Positions 1-12,000 of a DNA stretch of 64,000 bases are shown here, one piece after another. This DNA comes from Bryoerythrophyllum caledonicum (taxonomy: Eukaryota > Streptophyta > Bryopsida > Pottiales > Pottiaceae). Under the pieces are notes generated by a model, which worked only from the letters and a program-made list of their open reading frames with translations, was not told where the DNA came from and made no database searches. Each line of letters begins with the position of its first letter. Position 1 is the stretch's first letter. Location of the stretch: positions 12,840,187 through 12,904,186 of the forward strand of contig OZ020525.1 in assembly GCA_963971425.1 (NCBI GenBank). The letters run 5' to 3'. The position numbers and the translations under genes are program-made.

Positions 1-391
1 GGCCAAACCTGGCCCCTATTTTGTTTTTGGATGGGGCCCAATTTATAGCACGGAAGGGTGCTTAACCCCTAAGAACCCAAGTATACTTGGGTCGTACGTT
101 TTGGATTTTGGGCATGTACCTTTCGCAGCTGTAGTATATAGTACCATCCCACAAGTGTACGAACTTTTTTGCTTATGTATGTTTCCACGCTACACTGCTG
201 CCAACTTTGTCGCCCAGGGCAAATTGACCCCTCGTTCGTACTTACCCGAGGGGTCACAAGGTGGTGAGGCCAAACCTGGCCCCTATTTAATTTTTGGATG
301 GGGCCCAATTTATAGCACGGAAGGGTGCTTAACCCCTAAGAGCCCAAGTGTACTTGGGTCGTACGTTTTGGATTTTGGGCATGTACCTTTG
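1..391 (+). repeat. Two direct partial copies of a dispersed transposon segment
   Basis: Positions 1-122 and 269-391 are nearly identical. They differ at a few bases, such as AAGAACCC versus AAGAGCCC. Both begin in the left arm of the MITE family annotated at 212-1595 and run into the TTAACCCCTAAG start of a TTAA-flanked element. The same nested arrangement therefore occurs twice in a row, and the first copy is cut by the window edge. No coding content is seen. Confidence 0.8.
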
Positions 392-1595
392 AGTGGAAAA
401 AATACTCCGATTCTTATGAAAATTTTACACTGCATTGTCCTTGATGAAATCTATAGGGGGGATTTTTCAAATATGATTTTGGACTTTTGGTTCAAAAGTT
501 ATTAGCCTTCAAAGGTCAAAATGGGGAGTCTGGACTATAGGGGTAGCCATGTCAACCAATGCAATTTGAGGAGAAAAAAGGGGCAGAATTTTGGGACAGA
601 AAGGGCGAGGAAAGGAATCCACACTTCTATGCACAAAGTCAAAGTAGAAAAAGTATTGAAAATTATTAAACGAGTTGTTAAAATAATTAAAAAAAACAGC
701 AAACAATCAGCCCTCAGCTGGCCTGCCACCATCACGCACCAGAAGCGGGCCCGCTAAAAAAACATAAAAGACTATTTCCCCCCCCCCTTTTCCGTCCAGC
801 TGCGAGGGCGGTCAACAATGGGACGAATTGGCCACCCAATTTCAAGCACTACCCTTTCCCATAATGCTTTATTTATTCCATATATTCATGAAAATTATGA
901 ATTTTACTAATTGTAGTCGTTTCTTTTTCTAAAATTTGTGAAAAAATAAATTGAAAGTTTCCACCATTGGGATTCTCAAATGCAACAACTTGTATGAAAC
1001 AAACAATTTCATATCACTTACGTAGTAATTGTCAACATTTTGTACCCCCTTTCACTAAAGTGTATATTTCTACATCTATTACCCCTCGAATTGACCTCAA
1101 ATTTTGCACACAAATAGCTAACAACATATAAGTCATATTGGTAAAAGATTTGATCACATTTCAATGTAAAAACTAGAAGATATGCCTAGTCAAAGTAGGT
1201 TGACCTTGCCTGGCAAGGGGGGAAAGATACTTTTCTTTGCACTTCAAATGCTATAATCTTCACATCCGTGCGGTGGATTCCAACCAAATTTGTGTTGTAA
1301 GTTCATATACGTGTCTATTTTATGATTTTGCGGTTAAAAGTCTAAAATTAGACTTTAATATTAGATTTCATTGCCACTTGTTGGTGATGGCAGTTTTGGA
1401 GTGTTTCATGAGGGAAATGCCTGGGCTTTCAGGGGTTAAGAGTGAACAATGGCCACGGGCTCCAAATTTGTCCCAAAAAATCCAAAAATAGCCTCTAGAC
1501 CCCCCAAAATAAGAGGGCCAAAAAAATGACCTCATCTAATTAAGACGGGGCCAACCTCGGGCAAGTTCGAATGAGGAGGTCAATTCGCCCTGGGC
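212..1595. mobile_element. MITE with GCCCAGGGC inverted ends, split by a nested element
   Basis: The ends are inverted repeats: GCCCAGGGCAAATTGACC at 212-229 and its complement near 1578-1595. The match continues imperfectly inward to CCCGAGG. The left arm (212-328) and right arm (1440-1595) together match the uninterrupted 261-bp copy at 12741-13001. The 1.1 kb between the arms is therefore an insertion, annotated separately. No open reading frame belongs to this element, so it is a non-autonomous DNA transposon of unassigned superfamily. Confidence 0.75.
329..1439. mobile_element. TTAA-flanked non-autonomous DNA transposon (nested)
   Basis: A TTAA at 329-332 and another at 1436-1439 bracket inverted ends CCCCTAAGAGCCCAAG and CTGGGCTTTCAGGGG. 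TTAA targets with ends starting CCC are typical of piggyBac-type and some Kolobok elements. No transposase frame is present inside. The DNA is AT-rich with poly-A and poly-T stretches. It lies inside the MITE at 212-1595, so it inserted later. Confidence 0.7.
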
Positions 1596-1710
1596 AACTT
1601 TGACACCCTCCTGAGGGCTGAGAAGTTGTCAATTTACCATGAAATTTTTGGTACAATTTTCCAACAAATGTTATTTACCTATTGATGGCTCCAATCATTG
1701 GGAGTTGGTG

Positions 1711-1890
1711 GTTGTGTTCGACGGCCTTCCGTGTTTTGTGTGTGGCGAGAAGAAGGGCGCGGCTGCCATGTTGCTTTGTGATCTTTGCTAGCGTGGTTGG
1801 CATATGGCTTGCTTGACGCCGCCTCTTTTAACTCTATCGTTCTGGGATTGGGCTTGCCCTCGTTGTCAGAGGTCTTCAAGCCACGTTTCA
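1711..1890 (+). pseudogene. PHD-finger remnant with a nonsense codon
   Basis: The forward frame from 1711 spells a C4HC3 PHD zinc finger: CFVC, then LLCDLC, then GWHMAC, then WACPRC. All eight zinc ligands are present. A TAG directly after the second CxxC pair (about 1786-1788) interrupts the frame. A stop soon after the finger and the lack of any start nearby show it is a fragment. PHD fingers bind histone H3 tails in chromatin proteins and also occur in some transposon proteins. Sitting among transposon debris, this one may be a retroelement remnant. Confidence 0.6.
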
Positions 1891-2002
1891 CCTGATGAAA
1901 CGGCTTGAATTCCTCGTGGACTTGTCACTATGTGGTGCGTTGCCATCCACTTGGAGTTCGTGGTTTCGATTCAGGGATAGGCAACAAAGTTTCCTTAGGC
2001 GA

Positions 2003-2948
2003 TTAACCCCTAAAAATCCTTGAAAGCCAAAACGGCTTTTTGTTATTTCGGGCATCCTAGATGAAGGAGTTTAAAATAATATTTTTTCCTAAGATTTTTA
2101 CAGGGTCTTCTCTATACTACTAGGTGCTTGTGGAAAAAATTGCAAAGTCAAATTCCAATTTTTGAAGTTTAAAATGCAAATTTTCGTTTTTGAGCCCAAA
2201 TCGGGCAGAAAAAAAGTTTTTATTTTCAACTTTCTTTTGAATTTTTTTTAGAGAATTGGTTAATAATTAAATTCCTATTGAGATTCCCAAGTGAACTAAG
2301 TTCAAGCTTTCACCAATTTCATAAGGGCAGCCTCCAAAAATTACGAGGCTAAGCTTCATAGATTTCTGTAATTTTCCAATATTTTCTTTCAAAATTTGTC
2401 AAAATTTGAGATTTAGGAATTTTTCAAACTTGTTTTTTCCTATAATTAAAAAACTTGTAGAGGTACCTTCTCACCGTTCATTTTTTCCAAAATCTAAATA
2501 CGATTGACGAAATCTGTGTTTTTTCGAATCATTGTTTTTATACCTTCTTCTAGAAAACAAATTGCATGATGGTTCAAAAAGCCAAATGAGTCTCTAAAAT
2601 TTTGCACAGGTGTACTTAACTTGGTTATCTACATGGAAAAAAATATGAGAAACTTTTTTGGGGTAACAATCATCAAGTCCCCCTTTGCACAAAGTAGACT
2701 ATGTCTTCCAAACAATGCCCAAAAAAAAACTTGCACCAACTTTGAATGTTACGATCTCACAAATGGTGCAGATCCAACGGTTGAAATTTTATATGGTAGT
2801 ATTGATAGTAGGTAGGTTTGAGATCCCACGGTTGCAACCACAAAAAGACATTGAAAAATTTGACCATACCTCAATTTCAACATGGTGGTAGAAAATCGCA
2901 GTTTTCGATTTTGGAAGTCCCAAAAACGCTTGGATTTTTAGGGGTTAA
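2003..2948. mobile_element. TTAA-flanked non-autonomous DNA transposon
   Basis: TTAA at 2003-2006 and at 2945-2948 flank inverted ends CCCCTAAAAATCCTTG and, read inward from the right, CCCCTAAAAATCCAAG. The interior is AT-rich and has no credible coding frame. It belongs to the same end-type as the elements at 329-1439, 13369-14544, 24953-25683 and 45743-46645. Confidence 0.75.
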
Positions 2949-3123
2949 AGATGGGGCTCACATTGCACTCGGCCTACCCTCTCTTTGTTACTTCTCCATA
3001 TGCTTATTGATTCGGCGACGGATGACATCTTCAACTGAATGCGTACAGTTGTTGCAGCGACATCACTGTGGCGTTTAGTCTTGTTTGGTCCTAGCTGGAT
3101 AGAGGGTCTCTTTATCTGCTAGG

Positions 3124-3850
3124 GGGGCACTTGAGGGTGTATTACATATACTTGTTTTAGTGTATGTTTTTTGTTTATTTGATGTTGGTTAGGACTCTCG
3201 ATCTATTGTGGTTATCGATCTTTCTTTATACGACAGCTGTTACGGGATGTGGCGTCGATGACCTCTTCATATCGTAGTTTAGGCGTAGATTAGTTTGTAA
3301 CTAATCTACAAGTGTTTAGGGACGAACGGCGGCACACCGCATTCATCCGTGGATGTTTTCCATCCACTTAGGGTTGTATGCGTGTGCGTATAGCGCCGCA
3401 CACGTCCTTGACTTGACGTCTTTGTCAAGTCAAGCTTTGTGAATGAGTTAGGGAGTGTTTAGTGATTACCTTTGCTTGTAAGTGATTGTTTATCATTAGT
3501 AAAGGCTCCACATTCTTTTATAGTACTTGCACTTGTTGATTCTCCATTCGTGGAGTGCAAGGTGCTTGACTATTCTAGTCACTCACTAGTTAATCCTTGA
3601 GGGTGTACTACGTATATTTGTTTTAGTGTATATTTTGTGTTTATTTGATGTTGGTTAGGACTCTCGATCTGTTGTGGCTATTTATCTTTCTTTACACGAC
3701 ATAGCTTATTACGAGGCAGAGAGGCCTTAGCTGTAGATTGGTCTCAGAGGATTGACGACCAGGGTTCCACAACCCTTGAGCCGTAGATTGGATTCCAAGG
3801 ATCAATGATCCTTGTTTCAAAACCCCCAACCAAAGATTAAATTCTGAGGA
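3124..3850. repeat. Direct repeats enclosing a hairpin-rich stretch
   Basis: About 120 bp at 3124-3247 recurs at 3593-3712 with roughly 85-90% identity (shared core TTTGATGTTGGTTAGGACTC). Between them are several short perfect hairpins, for example TAGATTAG/CTAATCTA near 3292-3312 and TTGACTTGAC/GTCAAGTCAA near 3411-3435. From 3717 to 3850 a degenerate ~50-bp unit with the core GTAGATTGG..CAGAGGAT repeats three times. No coding function is visible. It may be the end of an old retroelement. Confidence 0.55.
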
Positions 3851-5039
3851 TCAACATGCGAGGTTCGACAACGTGTTCCAACGCCACGTAGCATTGGGGA
3901 AAATATAATTGTCGACGTTGAAGAGCCGACGTGGATCATAGTCTGACGTGTACATGTTGATATGGACTTCGTGGACTTGGCCAATGTGTACTGCCTCATC
4001 GGACTGACATGGTGGACAAAATGACTTGTAAAGATCACGGAAACTTCCATACAAGGTTCCCAACCAGTGAAGGAGAAAACAACACCTACAACGTCATAAA
4101 TTTTTAATGACGTTCTGGGATGTGTTGTAACAATGTTTGGGGGTTTCGGAGACAGACAATTCGTAGTGTATTTGACAACGCTAGAGACGTTGCTACAGCG
4201 CATGTTTTCTTGTAGTGTCTACTACGATTGTGCTTCCAAGCACTAACACCACCCCGGCAAACTCTTGAGCATTAAAGCGAGGAAGGGGCAATTCATTGAG
4301 CTAACGCACATGCAACAAGACGGAGCTCCCATCCGGACCCCAACGTCAAATGGTGGGCCCCACCTACAATGAAATTTTATTTTCTGACATTTTAAAGTTA
4401 CACATTAGAAACACTAGGGAACGACGGTGCCCACTTGGGAACTCGCTTGGGAACGCAATTGGGAAGATTAGGGAACACATGAGAACAATGTCGGAACGCA
4501 CTGGGAACGGATAAGTTACGAATATGGTAAAAATGTCAAAGAAGGATAAACAAACGGTTCGGTTTGTAATCAAACGAGTTTTCCACCTCAACCCGATATG
4601 GGTGTAAGACACCAAACCCGGCCGTGTATGGTGCTCATGTGCGTATGCTTAGGGCTGGTTTACATTAGACCTAGGGTCGGATGGAAGGCCGGCCGAATTT
4701 GCCTTCAATCCGGCCCTAATTATTCCATCCGGCCCCAAGTAATATAAAGCATAGAGGCCAGATTCTAGGGCCGGATTTCAAATTCATCATCTTGGCGCTA
4801 GTCAATGAAAAGTGTTGGGGCCGGAGTCTAGGGCCAAATTTCCAATTTTTAAGTGTCTTAGATTTTCATAAGGCTTAACTAAAAATTATAGAAGCACATA
4901 TGTCAAGCCTTTGTCTTTGTTTCTTTCCTAATTGAAAGAAAAATAGGTTTCTTACATTTACTTTATATGTTTTCTTTCCTAACTACATTTAAAATTAAAA
5001 AATAAATAAGAATATTTTTCTATTTTCATATCTTATCGT
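3851..5039. other. Non-genic stretch with low-complexity patches
   Basis: No convincing gene is seen. At 4410-4515 the motif TTGGGAAC or AGGGAAC recurs about every 12-15 bp. At 4650-4850 GGCCGG-rich words such as ATCCGGCCC occur in both orientations and could fold back. The remainder is AT-rich. Confidence 0.5.
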
Positions 5040-5516
5040 CTAGAGTGCGGGCTTGACATCCCGAGGCTTAGAAATTTGCAGACAAAGTTTGAGGTGCCGG
5101 AGCATCAAGTCGTCCGAAGCGAAGTGGTGTACCCCCGCTTCGCGCATGACGTCTAGAGGGCAGTGAACGGATAAAGTAATTAACACGGGCCGTCTGTTCC
5201 ATAAATTTTCCGTCAGAGAGCGTCGCGAGCTTGGCATGTTTGACGAATCGGGAGAAGGGTGAAGATCTAGGTTATCACCAGGCTTGTATTTTGTTGTCGT
5301 CAAAAAATCCCGTGCTGAGTTGTGTTGGTCGGTCGGGATCACTGCACATAATTCCAGCTTGAGGCCATTGTTTTGGGCGAGACGGATTTTGAAAGCGGAT
5401 ACCGCGTCCATTCTAGGTCGCATGGTCTGCAGAACTTTGTCCTCGAGGAGAAGATCAGCAACTTCCGCTACCATCCTCTGCAGCAGTTGCTGCCTCCGAG
5501 AATCCGTCGATGGCAA
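5040..5516 (-). CDS. Unrecognised open frame, possibly the last part of a decayed gene
   Basis: A 158-codon reverse-strand frame of balanced composition. The N-terminal third is helical-looking and charged (RRQQLLQRMVAEVADLLLED), followed by a basic, leucine-containing region. I do not recognise the family. Further upstream on the same strand (about 5560-6640) are protein-like but repeatedly interrupted frames. This may be the 3' end of a degenerate gene or of an unknown multi-exon gene whose introns I could not resolve. Low codon degeneracy on the opposite strand also gives shadow frames here. Confidence 0.25.
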   Translation of the reverse strand: MPSTDSRRQQLLQRMVAEVADLLLEDKVLQTMRPRMDAVSAFKIRLAQNNGLKLELCAVIPTDQHNSARDFLTTTKYKPGDNLDLHPSPDSSNMPSSRRSLTENLWNRRPVLITLSVHCPLDVMREAGVHHFASDDLMLRHLKLCLQISKPRDVKPAL

Positions 5517-7056
5517 TTGTGCATTGTCCTCTTCTTGAAAGACTTGCGATTGTGGGAGGTTGATGTCTCCTATCGTGTTGGTGGTGAGGCCTCGAAGCCC
5601 ACCGTTGTTGCAAACGGAGTGTTGGAGCCTGGGTTTCCCGTCAAAAGGACGGAGTGAGCTTGCGAGACTGGGAGTTTGCCAGGCATGCGCTCATCATTGT
5701 CCGTCACGAGCGGCTAGATCAAGGAAAAATAGTCGTGGTTGGTCAGGGAACATTGGCGAGGGATTCCATGGTGATCGTGGTAGCTGAACGTCTGGCGCCA
5801 TGTGTTTCTTGGAGATGAGTGCTACTCCCCGTTCCGACAATCCTCCCTCAAGTCTCTGCAGCAGACATATAGCAGCATGTTGTTGCTATCTTCTCGTGAA
5901 GCCTATAGTAATTCGTGGGGGCCGAAACTCTTGTAGTCTTCGTGATTTACATCCCACTCCGCATCATGCAGAGATTCAACGGTGTCTGGGATCACTCTGA
6001 GATCGTTGCGCCGAATTTGAAATGAGGCTGTCCGAAAGAACTTTGTTTGTCGCGAGAAGAGAGTTGGCATCTTGCCGTGGAATGAAGGGGGTCTCTACAT
6101 TTGATGAAGGTAAAAGCAGTATGAGCTGCTAAAGAAGTGTAGAATCGCACATCGACTTAGGGGAAGGCCTCTCGTGCCGAAGATCTGGTGTCTCAGCACT
6201 TCTATCAACGAACTGTCTGTTGTGGCCTTCAGAGGTGAGCGCACCGCTCTCAGTGGACCCCAGGTGGACGAGGAACCCTCCAGATCCTGCTGGATGTTTC
6301 GCTGAGTGTGCGGAAATGAGTTGGTGAGATGTGGGAATTCCAAAGGAAGGAAGGTAGAGCAGTTCGAAAGTACTTGCTTTGAACCTCAAGCTCCTTCACC
6401 AAGTACAGGCCTGTCCAGCGAGCCCTGAATTTGCAGCGGCCATCTTCGTTCTTCAAACACAGGAGATGCAGATGGACAGGATCCTAGCTCTACAAACATC
6501 CGCTCAAAATGCCTACCTGAATTAGTGTGTGCAACACTAAACGCCGTAGTTGGAGAAGTGCAATTACAGAATCGAAAGGACGAGGAACACTGCCTATATT
6601 CAAGCGACCAAATGCACATAAAGTGGAGCAAACAATATTTTCATTCCCAACAGCAATTCCCTAGGGTACAAATCTTCGAGAGAAAGCCTCCATCACAAAT
6701 GTAGTAAACTTCCGAATGAACATGAAGAAGCGCCAGAACTTCTGATACTCCGGAACAGTTGCTATTTTCCTGAGAGAACACTTGTGTTAGATACGCTGGT
6801 TACGTTATTGAGTTGGCTGCTGAGACCAAAGCAAAGTCCTTGGCAGGAAGAATGAGTTTCCACTTTCAATTTCGTTCTTCTATGAAGGGAAAAGAGACGG
6901 ACCTTTCCCACTCATCATCAACATTGCGCTGCTACTACGTTCTACAAAATCTTCACTCTAGACGCCCGCCTAGATGTGAGGCCGAACTCTCTCCTGACAA
7001 ACGAGGCGAGGCCAAACCAATTATTCTCCATCCAAATCAGTTAATTACGAAATCAG
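5517..7056. other. Downstream flank of the adenylate kinase gene, no clear gene
   Basis: Base composition is more balanced than in the AT-rich intergenic DNA. Reverse-strand frames of 60-85 codons overlap in all phases between 6095 and 6631. None shows a motif, a splice pattern or a family I recognise. It could include the adenylate kinase 3' UTR (just below 7057) and remains of the unidentified gene at 5040-5516. Confidence 0.4.
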
Positions 7057-9087
7057 TCACGCAGTCATCTTCCTGGAATTCTCTTGCGAGGCCATCTTCT
7101 TGTCCTCCAAGTTCAGGGCGGCCAAGAGCCGCGGCCACGTCTCGGGAATGCCTCCGGCCACGTCAAAGTCCAGGAGCATGCCTCGTGAACGGTAAAAGTC
7201 CTCTACAGGTTGACTCTGTGGAAAACAACCAGCCAAGGTATCAGCCACAAGAAAACAGAGCTCTCTGTAGAGTCACCCTAGAGGCAAGTATTCTATCATC
7301 TAATAGTTACCAGAGTGAGGAAAGAAAGTACTCTACAGGTTGACTCTGGAAACAACCAATCCAAGTAAAAGCCACAGAAGAACTCAAGAGGGTAAAGCTA
7401 TTTGTCAGCAAAGGCTTCTGCTAAAACATGCTAATTACGTTACGTTCACCGTCCAAGAGCAAGTCAACTTCGCCATCAACAGGGAGGAAGTGCAATCAAT
7501 TGTAAAATGGATTTGTACCTCTTGGTAGTAGACACGCAGCCTAGCACGCACGACTTCCTCGTTGTCGTCAGCTCGGATGGTCATCTTGGACGCACAAGAG
7601 GGCGGAGGTAAAAGGGGCGGCATGTAGATGCGAGGCACACTGTCGTAGCCGTCGATGTCGATGGTGGCCACGTTGAAGTTGCCCCCACATTGGCTGCAGA
7701 TGCGCCTCCCGAGGCACTTGGTCACCAGGACATCCTCGCGTAATCTCAAGTTCACCACCAGATCGATGTTGGCTACTTCATCCATGATATCCTGCAAAAG
7801 AGCACCAAAATTCAGATCAGGGTTGAGGTCAAACCGGAGAATATCAAACATGTGCTCTTCGTGTGACTCCCGATAAGGATGTAGCTATATCTTGTGAAAA
7901 CAAGTATTTAGACAGATGAATTCCATCAATACCATGTGTTTTAGATGACAGTTTCTTCGACAGAAAAGAACTACAGCTGAAAGCACGAAGTTTAGGTTCA
8001 CATCACAATGATGCCGTTTCTCATTATCAGACCTGTACCATCAACTACACTAATTATTGCAAATTGTGCCACCTACACTAGTTGATTTAAAATGTTAAAA
8101 CATTTGCGCAGAATGAGTACTTTTGAAGATTACATGTGAAGTAAGTAGTATTAGTATCTCTGCGTTTGGTTAAGGTACTCATCATACATAAAAAAAAACT
8201 AGTCCTGTGTAAGTACTTAGTGTGGAAGGCGCTACTCATTGTAAAACAAAAGTGAAAGAAATACGGCGTTTCATGCACACTTTTCTCAGAAGGTGATCTC
8301 CACACTAAACAATCAAAATACGAGAAGTGACTAGAGAAGAGGATTTACCGCCTGGTTTACTGTTCGGGGGAACCCATCCAAAATGAAACCTGATTCTCCT
8401 CTTGAGACGCCGCTCTCAAGGCGCTTGGTGAGGAGGTTGAATATGATTTCGTCAGGAAGCAACTGTCCTGCACCCATTATTTTTTTCAGCTGCAATCACC
8501 AAGAAATAATGTCACCCACAGCAATGAAACACATCTAGATCCTCCTCAACTAAACGAGTACTTTCAGAAATCAACCCCAAATTCAAGTATTCTCTACATG
8601 TACACAATACCGATCGTTACAAAGATCATATCAGCACTTTCCAATGCATCCAACTAATGTGCAGGTGCACCCTACACGAAAATAAGAGAGAGAACACATG
8701 TTTTTTCTCATCCGAGGTCACGAATACTGACATGATCTACAGACAAAGATGCAAACAAGTGTAAACGCTACGAATCTTCACCTGCTCTGCCATGGAGGTT
8801 TTCTGCAGGATTTCGTTCCGGACCAAGTCGCCCATGGCGATATGCGGGACCTCCAGCAGCTTGGCCAGGCGACTGGCGTAGGTGCCTTTGCCCACACCGG
8901 GGCACCCGAGAAACACCCACTGCACGCCGCGATCCTTCTCCTGCGAGTGCATGGCCTCGACGGGCCGGCTGGGCTCGCGCCACACCTCCTCCTCCACGGA
9001 CGCCTGCGCGGCGTACCCCATGGGGCGCGCCCACGCCATCCGCATCCCCATCACTGCCGTCGAGCGCAGGCGGCTCACTGCCGCCAT
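7057..9087 (-). CDS. Adenylate kinase, organelle type (four exons)
   Basis: Catalyses ATP + AMP to 2 ADP. The exons are 9087-8782, 8489-8349, 7791-7519 and 7215-7057, all with GT-AG borders and in-frame joins, giving 292 residues. This is close to the ~284 of the Arabidopsis plastid/mitochondrial AMK (At2g37250 type). The N-terminus (about 1-30) is rich in Arg, Ala and Met with no acidic residues, as in a transit peptide. Then follow the P-loop GCPGVGKGTY (61-70), the AMP-site motif GFILDGFPRT (136-143), a lid with GRRICSQCG (about 178-185), and RADD..VVRARL near 222-234. The start was chosen at the first Met of the open frame. The 5' edge of exon 4 is partly duplicated in intron 3. It looks functional. 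Plastid versus mitochondrial targeting is not decided by sequence. Confidence 0.92.
7201..7395. repeat. Direct repeat copying the exon 4 splice acceptor of adenylate kinase
   Basis: About 65 bp at 7201-7266 recurs at 7331-7395 with small indels. Both contain the motif CTCTACAGGTTGACTCTG, which on the reverse strand is the acceptor and start of exon 4. The distal copy is a second potential acceptor within intron 3, and only the proximal copy continues into the real exon. Confidence 0.75.
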
Positions 9088-12000
9088 CCTGGCCTACTCC
9101 GCCAAATCCCGCGAATCCCAAAAACCCACCACGCAAACCGAAAAATCCCACTCCCAACAAGTCCGTGACGCAAAAAGCGATTCAGAATGCAACGCCGATG
9201 TGTTGGGTTGTTCTCGTGTAGGCGCCGCGATGGAAGTCCCTTGCTCGTGATGGAGAAACTGAGTTAGGGCAGAGTCGCCTTTCAGGCTGCCTCCGAGTGA
9301 CGGCCGCTAAACCGCTACTATGACCCAACCCCGTCAGGGAGCCTCAAACCACGGGACTCTCAGATGACGGCTTTCAAAGCCGCCACCTCTATCTCCACAA
9401 ATCCTAGATTTCACGCAGAACCGTCAGTGAACCGGGACCCTCAGATTTGAGGTACGGCATTCGTGGTGCTACTCTTGTCTCTCGCTCCCTCCGACCACAA
9501 AACCGTTAAGCCATCCACTATCAGCGCTACCTGGGTATATACCCTAAACCGCCACACATTCTAAAACCACAGAAACCCCTAAATCAACAGAACTCTTAGA
9601 TTTTCGGTCCCTCCAAGATCACAAAACCGCCAATCTCTCTACTATCTCCTATGATCCTAGATTACATCCCCCAGACGCCAGCGAGCCTTAAACCGACGTG
9701 GCCCTCGGATCTGTGGGTACAAAAGCCAACCTCCCGAGGCACCCTGGTCCGTGAGAACTGTATGTGGGTCCCACCGAGCGACGGTTCTAGGTGCGGTGGA
9801 GACGCGGCAGTGACTTTTGTACTAGAGATGGAATTGGGAGGTGGGGAGGGAGCGACGGAATTGGGAGGTGGGGAGGTGGCGACGGAATTGGGAGGTGGGG
9901 AGGGAGCGCATGAGCACATGCGAGGCAGGCTGGCACAGGTCGCGGGCCGGGATTGGCCGGGACCCATCCCGGTCACACGGAAGATGTTCGGTGGGCGTTG
10001 AGTGGCGCCATCTTGCCCGCGCGGCCACCGCCACCCACTCTTTTCTCACTTTTCGGTTTCATCTTTTCTTTTTCCTTGGAACTTTCCGTGAGAAAGTGTG
10101 TGTTAGTCAACAATTGCATGTAAATTTTCAATTAGTTTAGGAAATTTCAAATAGTTTAGTCTACACTATATTCAGGGAACAATGTAGTCTCTCTGTATAA
10201 TAAAAAGCCTGCGGGTATCACCTAGGTACCACGCCATAAGACATGGCAACATGTGGCATTTACTTTTGTTATGTTGAATTTTATTTGTTTGATTGAGAGC
10301 TCACATATTTTTTACCATGTCATTTCTCATATGAGTTTGAAAGAAGATCATATGGTTACATTCTCGAGCAAGGAGTGGGAAACGGCGGGGATGGGGACTT
10401 GCTCAGGGGAGCGGGGGTTATGGACATGGACTAGGGGAAGGGAGTCAGTGATGGAAACCGGGGATGGGGAACGATAGAGAGTTGCAACGTTGCCTTGTTG
10501 GGGACAACGGGTCAGTATATAAGTATTAATAAGAAGAAGTATACATGGTAACAGGGTAAGTAATATAGTCACTGCTACGTTACTGGTTATATTATTATAA
10601 CTTATTTATCAATAGACCTTGGAAGACAACACTAAATTTGTGGTCTTGTTAAATCTATCTCAGTATATTTCAACTAGGAACTCAGATGATCAATAGGATT
10701 TGTTCAAGATAGGTATGAATAAGCTAATATTTTAATTACAATTAAAAAATTTACTTGTTCTCATATAATTACACATTTATATCATTGATTATATTCAAAA
10801 CATATTAGTATAATTTTTTGGAAATAACTTTTATGGTATTGGTTTCACCAAAGAGAGCAAAGACACTCTTAAGCTCTTTGACATTCAACATATAACTTTG
10901 CAAGGGTATTTTTTAAAAGAGCACCAAAATACATACAACTAAGGCATTATAACATCTAATTCCTAAATGTTCATACAAAAATGTAAATTTATACTTCAAA
11001 ATTTATATCTACTAGAAGAAAGATATGAAAAATATTTGAAATCAACCCCATGTATAAGTTTCAAGAAGCTCTAGAAAAATCTTCAGAAATGAATGGATGA
11101 AAATAATGTCCATTGATAATATAATAAGCCTAAAAGATTTTTAATGTAATCCAATATATGAATGTTAATAGGGTGCGCATGAATTAAAGATGTAACATTT
11201 AAAAAATCCGATGCACCAATTGTTCCAATTATTGGGATTTTGTTTACAATTTAGTAAAGCCTTTACCATGCTATTTAGAGTAGTTTTTTCCCTAAGTGTT
11301 TGTTTTCCCTTAAGCGTTTGTGAATATAGTAATCATGCAGTAGAACTTGTACATATGCTTGAGGTAGAATGAATACATTTAAATGACATTATGTAACCTT
11401 GGGTACGAGTAATTAGAAAGTAAGTGCACACTTTCTAGAATTTTTGGTGTACATTGATTATCCCTAACGAGGATGGATTTTTATAGTGAGGGAGAGAATT
11501 TAGTGAACTTAGGTGATACTCAATTCCTTTTTAGTGTAAAAATTGTGTCACGTGAAATACATCCATCCATCCCATAGGTTATACCTTTGATAATTGATAT
11601 TGCCGATAACTTATAACCACTAATGATGTCCTCACTAGTGCTCCGGCCTTTTTGACAACCTCATTGTGCCTCTCAAGTAAGATGACAAGCGCCTCTAAAC
11701 AATGCAGGTGGATAGAAGTGCAATTAGGTTGAAGTTACCAAGCCCTCAACTAATTTTTAGTCTCTACTAAGTTCTGACCACCTCCATCTACAAACATCAA
11801 ATTTAGCTACAACTTATAGGAGGGATGAGTGTACATAATTTAGAGGTCAAAGGCTTACAGGCAACATGCATTTGTTCATAGGCATGAGGTGCATAACTAG
11901 GACACCATCTATTGGAAATTAATACCACTTCGTAAAATTTCACTTCTTTGATTCCAAGATTTTTCAATATAGAAAGTGCTCTAAGATATATTATTATCAC

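Noticed and set aside
6813-7343. 176-codon plus-strand frame
   Set aside because: It overlaps exon 4 of adenylate kinase on the opposite strand and shows no motif; it is a shadow frame.
8749-9250. Plus-strand frames of 120-140 codons over 8749-9250
   Set aside because: They are antisense to adenylate kinase exon 1, and the GC-rich DNA opens all frames.
10185-10260. Possible Helitron 5' end (TCTCTGTATAATAAAAAG)
   Set aside because: No CTAG end with a hairpin was found at a suitable distance, and no empty site is available.
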